A DNA stretch of 64,000 nucleotides from Carposina sasakii (Eukaryota; Arthropoda; Insecta; Lepidoptera; Carposinidae). The stretch spans positions 10,115,115-10,179,114 of the forward strand of contig CP053161.1 of the NCBI GenBank assembly GCA_014607495.2, read 5' to 3'. Of the stretch, positions 35,735 through 44,997 are shown in pieces. A model generated the notes under the pieces. That model worked only from the letters and a program-made list of their open reading frames with translations, did no database searches and was not told where the DNA came from. Made by a program: the position numbers and the translations under genes. How positions within the stretch are numbered: position 1 is the stretch's first letter; the number at the start of each line of letters is the position of its first letter.

Positions 35735-35844
35735 TGTCGTGGTAACAGTAGCTGTTCTACTCTATCGTGGTAACAGTAGCTGTTCAACTCTGTCGTGGTA
35801 ACAGTAGCTGTTCTACTCTGTCGTGGTAACAGTAGCTGTTCCCC
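35735..35844. repeat. 28-bp minisatellite, about four units
   Basis: Four tandem units of the form tRtcgtggtaacagtagctg + ttctactc, at 35735, 35763, 35791 and 35819 (last unit truncated), differ by only one or two bases. Each unit contains the near-palindrome AACAGTAGCTGTT. The high identity implies recent expansion. The units are contiguous with no spacers, so it is not a CRISPR-like array. Confidence 0.85.
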
Positions 35845-35994
35845 GCGACTTCATTCGCGTGATCTACATAATGTTAACTATCTAATATCCTTCTCTGTAC
35901 TTTCAACTATATGTTTGCAAAATTTCAAGAAGAACTTTGAGTAAATAAAGCGTGAAGAGTAACAATTTCGCATTTATAATTTTACTTGGTAAAG

Positions 35995-36372
35995 CAGGGT
36001 GTTTTTTCATTGCCACCCTTAAGGAAGGGTACGTACTCTATACATAAAATAAAGTTTATACAAAAAAAAAATTCTGTGAAACGATGTAAATAAAAAAAAA
36101 AACCTTTTAATTACTTGTTCGGGCGAAATTTATAATGTCGAGTGTTTATGCTAGTTTTATTATAGACAGATATTAATAATTTCTCTTGAAAAAATCTTGC
36201 TACGCGCGTCTATGTGCATTTATGCAGAACAACGCAGTCTATTTACTCAACTTTGGACCCTAATATCTTGGGAACCAGACACTGCCCAGGTATGCTTCCA
36301 TGGAGAAAAATGATCGTGATGATGAGGAGAGTCCGTAGTTTTCGGGAACGTTGACGACCAAAATTCATCCTG
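35995..36372 (+). mobile_element. Repeat family X, copy B (most complete)
   Basis: Starts CAGGGTGTTTTTTCATTGCC and ends AAATTCATCCTG, with short inverted ends CAGGGTG/CATCCTG (one mismatch). It holds all blocks shared with copies A and C. The single ATATCTTG at 36263-36270 is the empty site for the hAT MITE in copy A. Class unknown; non-coding. Confidence 0.6.
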
Positions 36373-36837
36373 TATGTACCTATGTATATATTGAATAAAT
36401 GCAATTAAATTAAACTGTATCTCAAGTAATTTAGCTGGTATAGAATACCAGAAAGGGCTTTAACTTTTGTATAAAAAAACATATATCTATCAATCCATTG
36501 GAGAGGCTAGAAGCAGATTAGGCTTCCTCTTAACCGTTCAATACAACTAACCATTTCAATCAAGTGAACTTTAACGAATACTGAAGTTCTTGAATATTGA
36601 AATCTGAATAGTTTGAAACAATCGACAAGTACCTACTCAAGAAACTCCTTTTGCTCTGATTCACCCTTTATTAACTACATTATATATATAAAAAGATTTT
36701 CTAATTGCTACTCTTATGAAAGTAATATGACATTACGCTGACGCTACATAAGACCCAATTTTTTTCAAGAACGGTTCAACAGTTTTACTTCAAAGACTTC
36801 CTATATAAATATAAAAATATTTACATACTTTATATTG

Positions 36838-36965
36838 TTACATGATCCCTAGTCTTGTGTCGTACTAAGCAAAAGGGTATATAATTACATTAATAATTAA
36901 AAAACCTCCATTACTCGGAAACGGACATCAATATTCATCATTGTAATATCAATTTTAAACCTAGC
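36838..36965 (-). repeat. Decayed tRNA-headed SINE, 3' part
   Basis: Blocks 'ccctagtcttgtgtcgtact', 'aaaacctccattactcggaa' and 'atattcatca' align with the fuller minus-strand SINE at 40917-41165 ('gtcttgtgtcgtgggtacta', 'actcggaaacaaacatagat'). The tRNA-like head is absent. Confidence 0.5.
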
Positions 36966-36979
36966 GCGATTTCCAGGAC

Positions 36980-38170
36980 ATATGGTCCAAACAAACATGA
37001 ATTTTCACAAATACCTATATGATAGGATAGGATCACCGGGTTTGAAATAAATATGTAAGTAATTCTACTTATAATTGCCTGGGTTAAAGACAACAACAGA
37101 AAACTACATATAACTTATTAAATTATTATCACTTGCTATGTAAATCATTATCGTTTAAAACTTCACAGTACAATCTCTTTGCTTGTAAATAACAGTTAGA
37201 TCCGAATCAGAAATCCGCACACATATTCAAATCCAACAATATTCGGGTACACTGTCCAACCCGATTTCCCTTGGGATCCAATACTGTGTAAACAAACTGA
37301 CCCCGGTCACAGACTACGTGAAATTCAGTATATCAACAACTTAGGCCTAGGCTTAGTAAGCTTAAAGACTTGGCAAAGTCTTCGTATAAGCGAGAGAGAG
37401 ACGCCATATTGCAAAATAGAAGGTCTAAGGACAAATTAAATAAATTTAAAAAATAAGAATATAATACTTGTCTCAAAGAAGTTAGAAAAGTAGCTCTGCA
37501 AGAGAAGGTTGAGTTCAGTTAAAGTGCAGCATAAACCATTATAAACTTCAATAAATAATATCTGCAGAGACGTGGCAAGCAACGCCCACCTAACATATAT
37601 GTCAAAGTAGATAATAGATAGTATATAGGTAGTTAAACCTAAATAGATACGTTTAAACTTAATTATTTATACTGACAATAACAATTTTTGTAAGTGCTGT
37701 GCTAGCATATAAGAGACATGTGCACCAGACATGGACCGACTAATATTTTTTGTAATGTCCAGATATATGCCATATATGCTTACCATATACAATAAATAAA
37801 TAACTACTATCTGAGACTTCGGATTTTAGCGAAAAGAACGCTAGTAAATAATCCGTTTTTATATAGGTAAACATGAAGGAATAAAGTTTGATAGAAGAGA
37901 AAATAAATGAAGTTAGTTGAAAGTTTACCTACTGCATTGCTTATTTGAATCTCCAGCCTATTCCGAATGGGCCGATCCGGGTACAATTTAATTGATCGTA
38001 TATTACTAACTTCCAAATTTCCAACTAGTTATACCGTACCTGGTTTATGGGGGTGGGTATTATAGTTATTAATGGCCTCGAGGTGCCGTTGAGTTTATTA
38101 GCCAGAAATTGTGACCTTTATTGAGATTCGACTTCGAAGAGAGGAGCTATTCTGTACCGAAAGCATCTAT
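36980..38170. other. Gene-free AT-rich stretch
   Basis: I see no supportable gene or recognisable repeat here. Confidence 0.35.
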
Positions 38171-38179
38171 TTGATTATC

Positions 38180-39343
38180 ACTGGTCTGCAAAGAAAAAAA
38201 AAATTGTCTCCTTGACATAACTATGAATTATTATTATTGATTGAATAGCACTAAATAGAAATATGGTATCAAAAATTTTCTATCACGTATATTTTTTTAC
38301 AATGGAATTCTTAAATAAAATTTCTTTTTTAACATTATATTTTAATATTATTTATTATCATAATTTTGGGTACAGACCATGAAAAAACATTAAAACGTAT
38401 ATTACAACATGTTTATTACTTATTAATAGTATTTTACTTTGTGGTTTCCTTTTTTTTCATATTTTCAAGTGGAGTTTCGCGCCGAATAAACCAGCAAAAA
38501 TCTGCAAGCATTCCTTCTGACAATTTTCCATTGTAGCGCCTCTCTATGTGCATAATATCTTGATGAAACCTCTTACCATGTTCATCTGACACTGCTCCAA
38601 GGTTAGGTGGTTGCGAATGGTATGGTCTTATGGCTTCCTGTAAGCCAACCACGTAAGGTTCTTGAGCAACTGCTGCAGCACATTTTTATATCCAATTTAT
38701 ATCCCTATCATTAACCGGAAACCCAAAATAACGCTGATAGGCACCTTTAACGAGACTAGACAAACCATTTCTCTGAGCTTTTATGGTAAATTCACTACAA
38801 ATGTAGCAAAACACATCAGCTGGAGAATTTTTGCAAATCCTTGACATTATGTACCTGTAATATAATAAAAAATGCTATAAAATCAAAGTAAAATTCCTAT
38901 CGTGTGACTTTATTTTGCACTGTAACTGAGATTATTATGTAATTTTCACTAAACGTATAAATATTGTTCGAAACTTACCAAAATATTCCGTGTAAATCCA
39001 AAACAAGCACTATACAACTTTTTAACGTACTGAGCGCCACAAAGTCACAGTGATAACTGCGCAGGCGCATGTATTCGTATAAAAATGACTCAGTCGGTAT
39101 CGTTCTCTCTCTTTCTATCAATAAGAGTCGTTTTTTTGTGCATAACCACTACCTCAACTAAATGAAGTTGCTCTAACGCACGAACAACAGTAAAAAAATA
39201 TAGAAATTTTAAGTTTTTTTTTTTTTTTTTACAAGAATATATACGTGATAGCAAAAAAATAAAAACAGATCTAGATTCAGAATATTGAATAATTCATATT
39301 GATCATATTTTTGTTTAAAGGAGTTTTTTGTTGCAGACCAGTG
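38180..39343 (-). mobile_element. DNA transposon derivative with CACTGGTCTGCAA ends
   Basis: The ends are CACTGGTCTGCAA at 38180 and its exact inverse at 39343, flanked by TTAT on both sides (38176-38179 and 39344-39347), a likely 4-bp duplication. A second inverted block, CTATCACGTATAT, lies about 100 bp in from each end. The interior carries a broken minus-strand ORF (38434-38847). At 1.16 kb it looks like an internally deleted copy of a larger autonomous element. The superfamily is uncertain; a CACTA/Chapaev-like group would be one candidate from the CACTG terminus. Confidence 0.65.
38434..38847 (-). pseudogene. Transposon-encoded protein, broken and internally deleted
   Basis: From an ATG at 38845-38847 the minus strand reads 53 codons with a zinc-finger-like CYIC (residues 14-17), then 'AQRNGLSSLVKGAYQRYFGF', then an in-frame TAA at 38686-38688. 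Beyond this, in the same frame, 84 codons follow to the stop at 38434, containing 'NLGAVSDEHGKRFHQDI', 'RRYNGKLSEGMLADFCW' and a lysine-rich end. Both halves resemble the N- and C-terminal parts of a larger, repeat-encoded invertebrate protein family that I recognise by these motifs but cannot name. The central part is absent, so the ORF is a deletion product with a further nonsense mutation. The biochemical role of the family is unknown to me. Confidence 0.7.
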
Positions 39344-39474
39344 TTATTGAATGAAATCTTTAGTTCAGACTGAAATATAATGAAGATTTGTAGTATAAAA
39401 TTCGTCTGAAATTTTCCTTGGAGAGAAATTGAAATTACTTCTATCAATCTAGTTATTTATAGAAAGCACATCAT

Positions 39475-39640
39475 ATCAGCCTTTTACAATACTGCTGGAC
39501 TTAAGCCTTACCCAGGGGACGCCGCAAGGCATGAAGCATGCGCTTCTTCATGCCGCAAGGCTACTGACATAGGGGACGTTGATGTCCATCTCTCGGAAAC
39601 CCTGTCTCTCAGAAATCGCCTTTTACTTCCTATATTCAGA
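39475..39640. repeat. Decayed SINE-like remnant with a small foldback
   Basis: Contains 'atactgctggacttaagcct' and 'gtccatctctcggaaaccct', related to the RTE-tailed SINE. A small inverted repeat GGCATGAAG (39528-39536) / CTTCATGCC (39546-39554) arises from a local duplication of 'gccgcaaggc'. Confidence 0.4.
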
Positions 39641-40625
39641 TTTTCTTTTCCAACATTTTCCTTTGTCAACTTCTTAACCTAAACCAGTACTTATAGAATC
39701 TACAAATTGGATTCAACAAATATAATCTTTGTCAGAAAGATCGGAAAACAAACAATAGTTATAAATGTTGAAAAAACGAGAAAAACCGGAAAGTATTACA
39801 CGTTCCTTTTCCTGTATCAAATACAAGTTGTAGCCTGTCCAGTTAAATAAGCTAAATACGAGTAAAAGAGCTTTTGCAAGCTTATTCTTCAAAACAATTC
39901 CAATCTAAATCCGAATACTTGCTCGTTCCCCATAATTTTATTTACGTGAGGGAGATTTATACGTCCAAATAGGAGTATAAACTTGACTAATTTTATACAA
40001 AAACTAGATGAAACCGTTGAGTGATATAGTTTACAGTCAGCCTTAGAACAAAATATTTTTAGGACTTTAGCCTTTAAAAAGTTTACATAGTATCTCTGTA
40101 AAGTCCATGTGGATGGTGTCGAGTTTCCTGTTCAGGTACGAGTATTCCAATATATTCTCAACTCCAGATTACAATGGATTCTTAGAATAAGGCCGTTGTT
40201 TCAGCAAATGGACGTCAATTCTCATTAATCCCGTGCTCTCTCTCTCTCTCGCCATATATCAGAGGGAGCCGGCAATGAATTGAATAGAACAAGCCCTGTA
40301 TCAACTCGGAAGCTCGCTAGAATTTGTTTCAGGAGAGAATTGTTTCAGGAATATAACCGGTGTTTACTAATAATAGGTAACTTTCAGTTTTACAGGCGGA
40401 AAATTTTGGACGTTCTTTATTGTTTGATACTTTTTGGCCGTTAATTGGATTCATATACTTTTAAAGAGCACTATTTGTAACCACTAATACTTGTAATTCT
40501 ATTTTCTTCTGAAATAGCTCCAGCGATTTTAACGATTTTTCACTAACTGTTTACAGGATTGCAAGTTAGATAGGTCTATTTGCAGGATAAAGTAGATGCC
40601 GTCTCTATCTTGACCAAATTTTATA

Positions 40626-40886
40626 CAGGATGTAATGTAAAGGGGTATATAATGCAAAAAGCTATGTAAATAGCCCAATAAAAGGAACCTATCCACGAAA
40701 TTTCAGACTTGAATTCACATGTTTATTTTTCTAGATAATATGGAAAATTATTAAACAACTCAGGAATGTTCATACAATCTTCAAAAATAAAGATGTGATT
40801 TCGAGTCTCAAATTTTGTAAATAGGTTCTCTATACTGGGCTATTTATATAGCTTTTAGCTTAACATACCCTTTCTGTTACACCCTA
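40626..40886. mobile_element. Palindromic TA-flanked MITE (family P), copy
   Basis: Starts CAGGATGTAATGTAAAGGGG after TA and ends TTTCTGTTACACCCTA. The arms hold 'gctatgtaaatagcccaata' and its inverse 'gggctatttatatagctttt'. It is somewhat more diverged than the 34.5-kb and 56.7-kb copies. Confidence 0.7.
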
Positions 40887-40916
40887 TAGAAAGACATCAA
40901 AATTCAACAGTTCCTA

Positions 40917-41165
40917 AATAAATAAATAATAATAAATATTCACACACTTCACAACACATTAACCTAGTCCCACACTAAGATCCCTAAGGTCTTGTGTCGT
41001 GGGTACTAAGCAACGGTATATAAATACATAGATAAGTATATAAACAACCATGACTCGGAAACAAACATAGATATTCATCATATCAATGTTTGCACCTACC
41101 GGGATTCGAACCCAGGACCTATGGCGTCGCAGGCAGGGCCACTACCAACTACACCAATCGGCCGT
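40917..41165 (-). repeat. tRNA-headed SINE
   Basis: On the minus strand the head reads GACGGCCGATTGGTGTAGTTGGT with box A (TGGTGTAGTTGG) and then box B (GGTTCGAATCC, plus-strand complement at about 41103-41113). A non-tRNA body with 'actcggaaacaaacatagat' (plus) and a (TTATTA)-type tail at 40917-40940 follow. These are RNA polymerase III internal promoters, so the element could be transcribed. An older relative is at 36838. The open frame over it (41090-41569) is not a gene. Confidence 0.75.
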
Positions 41166-41599
41166 CTGGAAATAATTTAAATAAATCCTTTATGATCCTG
41201 CCTTTCTGGCTGCCTCATTACGGAAAAACAGCCGAGTGTATATGTATGTATTTATTAACTGTTATATACCAAAAATGTAATACAAGTACCTTTACAACAA
41301 ACAGTAATATCAGGCTAATAACTAGGAGCTCGTTCACTATCCTAACTAATATTGTCAATATTAACAAAGTTGCTTCTTCGAAGTGGTTATTGTCTTGTTC
41401 CTTTGTCGCGATTTTCGAATGTCTCGAAGTAATTATTACAGTTCAATGGATATTTGTTACAAGGGTGTTAATAACTCGAGATTTTACCAAAAATCTTGTA
41501 GGTATCTGTAACATCTTAGAGATTTCATCCGCGAATTGTTTTTGTGTACACAGCCAGGCCTGGCTTTAAAACCACGTAGATATAAGGGCACTTTATAAA

Positions 41600-43230
41600 A
41601 TAACCATAATATACTCTAGATTTGCAAACACCTTCAATATTAGCTTTCCAAATTAATTACAGTGTCTCCTTCATACATTCCACAAGTTTCATAAGAGAGA
41701 GCGAGAGAACTTTTCCCACGCTCAACATTTACGTCGGTATCAATAAATATATTATGAGCCTTAGTAGGCTTTTTGCGGCTTAACTAACGGGTAAGTACAC
41801 AGCCTTAATTTAAACACCATCTCTGTAGACATCTTACATAAGTTTAATTAAAATAATAATATATGAAGCTCGTACAGGCTCCTACACAAGGAAGATATAA
41901 AGAGGACATGTTCAAGCGTTCAAGCAATGTTTAGAGAAAATACGTGTAGTGTCTCGGATTTTCGAGCGACCAGTGAGATGGCTATTATAAAAGTGGTGAA
42001 AAGCAAACACTAGCCAGTGCTTGGTATATAAATGTACTGCGAGCGATTAATTTGTTATATCGTGTGATGTCCTTTTTCGGTTTAATAGTAACACTAAGAG
42101 CTTCTTAGTTGATCAGTAATAGAGCTTACTATTAGTCAAAAAGGTCACACACTACCTATGCCTATCTTCGTTCTGATTAAATATTTTTTTTGGAAGCTCC
42201 ACTATATGCCTGCTCTTTGGACTCCTACGTTGGATTGTACTTGAGAATGCTTGGGAGCAAGCGTTCGTGTTAAGATTTAATATTAATGTAAAATTTGTGC
42301 TTTTTGCACGAAAATGTTTAGACATTTAATTTTAAATGAGTGGTTCGAGTTAATGAGAATAAGTAATGGGTTGTTTAGAACGTTTACAAAAAAGGGAGGT
42401 TTGTTCTTGTAATTCTTGCGATCTGTTTTTAATTGGATCATTTTAATACATCGTGAAAATATTATTAATATGTCATCTCAAGTCATGGTGTAAACAAGAA
42501 TTGTCTAATTTCACAATATTTTTACAGGATCCGATCACAACACATATCTTACATAACAATTTTCTTACACAAAATTAATTTATGAAATATCTTAGTGTAG
42601 GAACTACTTCAAATTCTGAACTCCATTTACAAAACTATTTTGGTAATGCTTATATGATCACAATATGAAAATGATGTACAAGTACATACTTAAGTGAATA
42701 CTAAAATAATTATATTAACCACAGATGTAAAAGTTAATTTGATTGAGCATTATTAAAAACGATTGAAATAATTATTACGTAAAGTAATGTAATATAATAA
42801 TATATAGAATAACAAATTACGAGGTACTCGTATTTTGGTGATAGCTTTATGAATGTTGTAATTATAATGTATATCAACGTCTGTTATGCGATGTCAAATT
42901 AAAAGCGCCTGTATTGACTCTAATGATATATTTGTTACGAGCCATTATCGCTTGTAACTAGGTTATCATAACACGTAGGGGGCTATTCTGTTTCTTGGGG
43001 ACTTTGCTAAAGTAACATTATGAGAAGTGACAGAATTGACGAAATTCGAGAATTAGGACGAGATACAATGAGAGGTACCCCTCAAGCTTAAAGCCACAAG
43101 TCGTTTAGGATCTAGAAAATACAATATAAAGAAAAATATATAGATACAAGCTAAACATAACCCACCTTCTGGCGCAGTCGTGTAGTCATATTTTTCATAC
43201 CTTTGTTCATTTACATCTTCTAATAGATAT
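41600..43230. other. Gene-free AT-rich stretch
   Basis: I see no supportable gene or clear repeat boundary here. Confidence 0.35.
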
Positions 43231-43239
43231 ACCTATTAA

Positions 43240-43425
43240 ATTCTTGTGTCGCGGTGTTTGTTACTAAACTCCTCCGAAACCACTTGACGGATTTTTATTA
43301 AATTTTTAATGTATATTCAGCAGGTCTGAGAATATGCCGTTAACTATTTTTTATACCCCTTCCAAGCAAAAAGCGACATCCGCTTTGCAGCGACGAGTGG
43401 AGCCGCGGGCAACAGCTGGTTTTAT
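43240..43425 (+). repeat. Helitron-like non-autonomous remnant
   Basis: Contains 'tgtttgttactaaactcctc', 'cttgacggatttttattaaa' and 'gccgcgggcaacagctggtt', the wording typical of lepidopteran short Helitron-related repeats whose copies end in a 'gcgggcaaaagctagt' style. Ends are not sharp. A possible 5' fragment of the same type ('actaatattataaatgcaag') is at 61975-62012. Confidence 0.45.
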
Positions 43426-43823
43426 TGTAAAAACACTGTTTTACCTTACTTTCATATTGGAATATTCAGCGTCAAAGACACCTGAAAATCGCTAGAACAC
43501 TGAATAGGTGACCTGTCAGTTCCTTCAATTAACTTCATTCGAGTCTGAACCTTATTTACAGGGACATAATAACGAGGACAAACATAATTATTGAGCGTTT
43601 AATTATTTTGCTTACGAAGTGTCATGAGAACGGCTTATATTCATTAAGGGTCGGTAAAACGGTATCGTTAATGTTTTTTTATCAATTTACCGCCTGTACA
43701 GGATGTCGGTGATAATGTATGTAGTGTTCGTCCTGGAAGAAGTAAATACTGACATACGCACGCCAATGAAATTTTTGAATACTGACCATCATCTTCTTCA
43801 TGCCCTTATTTCATTATTTATGG

Positions 43824-43828
43824 GGTCG
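43824..43828. repeat. 5-bp target-site duplication, left (GGTCG)
   Basis: GGTCG immediately precedes CACGGTG; the matching GGTCG is at 47744-47748 immediately after CACCGTG. A 5-bp GC-rich duplication is the Transib hallmark and is shared with RAG-mediated transposition. Confidence 0.9.
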
Positions 43829-44179
43829 CACGGTGGGCTGAAAAACGGCTTTCATAGACATAGGAATCAAAAGTGGCAAATACCGAATTTCTAATCGAAT
43901 ATCGCTTCTACTAGTTATTATCATATACTCAAATGATACTCGCATCAATCTGCACAAAAACAAAGGACTTATAATTTTTTTACGAAAAATTTGTATGAAG
44001 CTAGAATAAAAATTTAATTATCTCTTAAACGGCAAGGAAAACCGTAATATCCTTACAGGTAGTTTTAGTACTAATTATTTATGATTTTTTGACGTACTAC
44101 AAATAACGGTTATCACTGCCGATTTTTTTTTAAAAATCATCAAAATATTTTTATTTATTTTTACATACGAAACGGTTCC
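43829..44179 (+). repeat. Left terminal inverted repeat of the Transib element
   Basis: 351 bp, beginning CACGGTGGGCTGAAAAACGG. By eye it matches the inverse of 47393-47743 except at three substitutions: one in 'ggtagttttagta', one in a T/A run near 44131, and one in 'tacatacgaaac'. The first seven bases differ from the RSS heptamer CACAGTG at one position, and an A-rich block follows five bases later. TIRs of this length are longer than the few tens of bases usually described for Transib. Confidence 0.9.
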
Positions 44180-44315
44180 TTTTCGTGTTTAAGTTGAGAA
44201 ACACAGAATTTTAACAACGCAAAATATAAAATTAGCATCCCCTGTCTACTTCCAAAAGGGTAGGCAAAAGTTTATTGTACTTCCGCACTTAGACATCTAT
44301 TTTCAGTGGGATATT

Positions 44316-44571
44316 CATCATCATCAGCCCATAACAGTCCACTGCTGGACCTGAGCCTCTCCCGTGGGAGAATGTTGCCATAATCTCCACGCTTGGCAGG
44401 CAGGTTGGAGATCGATGTAAAAGACCATAGTATAATGAAAATGCTGCTGCCCATTTTCTGGTCTATTGAGGCTCAGGCTAAACGGCGACTAATACAAGCG
44501 TATTAGTCGCCTTTTACGCCCCTGTGTATGGAGGGTTGGTGCTATTCTATTCTGCCGGACACCACACGGCC
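44316..44571 (-). mobile_element. RTE-tailed SINE-like insertion inside the Transib leader
   Basis: A 256-bp insertion flanked by the perfect 13-bp duplication TCAGTGGGATATT (44303-44315 and 44572-44584). On the minus strand it starts GAGGCCGTGTGGTGTCCGGC, carries 'ccaacctgcctgccaagcgt' and ends 'cagcagtggactgttatggg' plus ctgatgatgatga. The 3' end matches the RTE LINE at 49989-51657, so an RTE reverse transcriptase is the likely mobiliser. It also contains an inverted pair around 'ggcgactaatac' and 'gtattagtcgcc'. It is non-coding. Confidence 0.88.
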
Positions 44572-44900
44572 TCAGTGGGATATTGATCAACCAAAATAAG
44601 TTTTCAATTTTAGATACATTAAAAATACCATAAAGAATTGTTAAGTAATTGTTTAGTTTCATTGTAACTAGGTAAGTGATTAAGTAATTCTAATAATTTA
44701 GGCTTCTGAAGAGACTAAATAGGTGATTAAATAATTAGCAATATCGCGCAACAATGCAATCTTTGGACTGCATCACTTTTTTCTGATTAGCTAATGTGGT
44801 AATTAGTTGTGCTAATGTGTTATATTGTCGACTATAAGTTTTCTTTAGTACTTCTTTGAAAAGTCTAATGGGGGTAGTTAACTAATTATCGATTTTTTGC

Positions 44901-44908
44901 TATAAAAG
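44901..44908 (+). promoter_or_regulatory. TATA box of the Transib transposase gene
   Basis: TATAAAAG lies 97 bp before the start codon. A TTGTTCACA-type sequence about 35 bp downstream would place transcription start near 44935, giving a leader of roughly 60 bases. The SINE insertion lies upstream of the box and does not separate it from the gene. Confidence 0.6.
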
Positions 44909-44997
44909 GACTAAACTTTTGCTTTTAATTTAAATTGTTCACATCCGTGTAACTGTTAACACTAAATAATATTTGCTCTGTGATTTTAAATCAAATA

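Noticed and set aside
35735..35844. Regularly repeated units resembling a CRISPR array
   Set aside because: Units are contiguous with no unique spacers and the sequence is eukaryotic; it is a minisatellite.
41090..41569. 159-codon frame starting MHLPGFEPRTYG
   Set aside because: The start is the inverse of a tRNA-like box B in a SINE; this peptide is a familiar artefact of SINE translation. The remainder shows no motif.
43954..43962. ACAAAAACA resembling the RSS nonamer ACAAAAACC inside the Transib left TIR
   Set aside because: It lies 118 bp from the CACGGTG heptamer, far from the 12- or 23-bp RSS spacing, and such A-rich words are common here.
44980..44997. Six-codon N-terminal extension of the transposase
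   Set aside because: It begins with GTG; the ATG at 44998 is the first conventional start after the TATA box.
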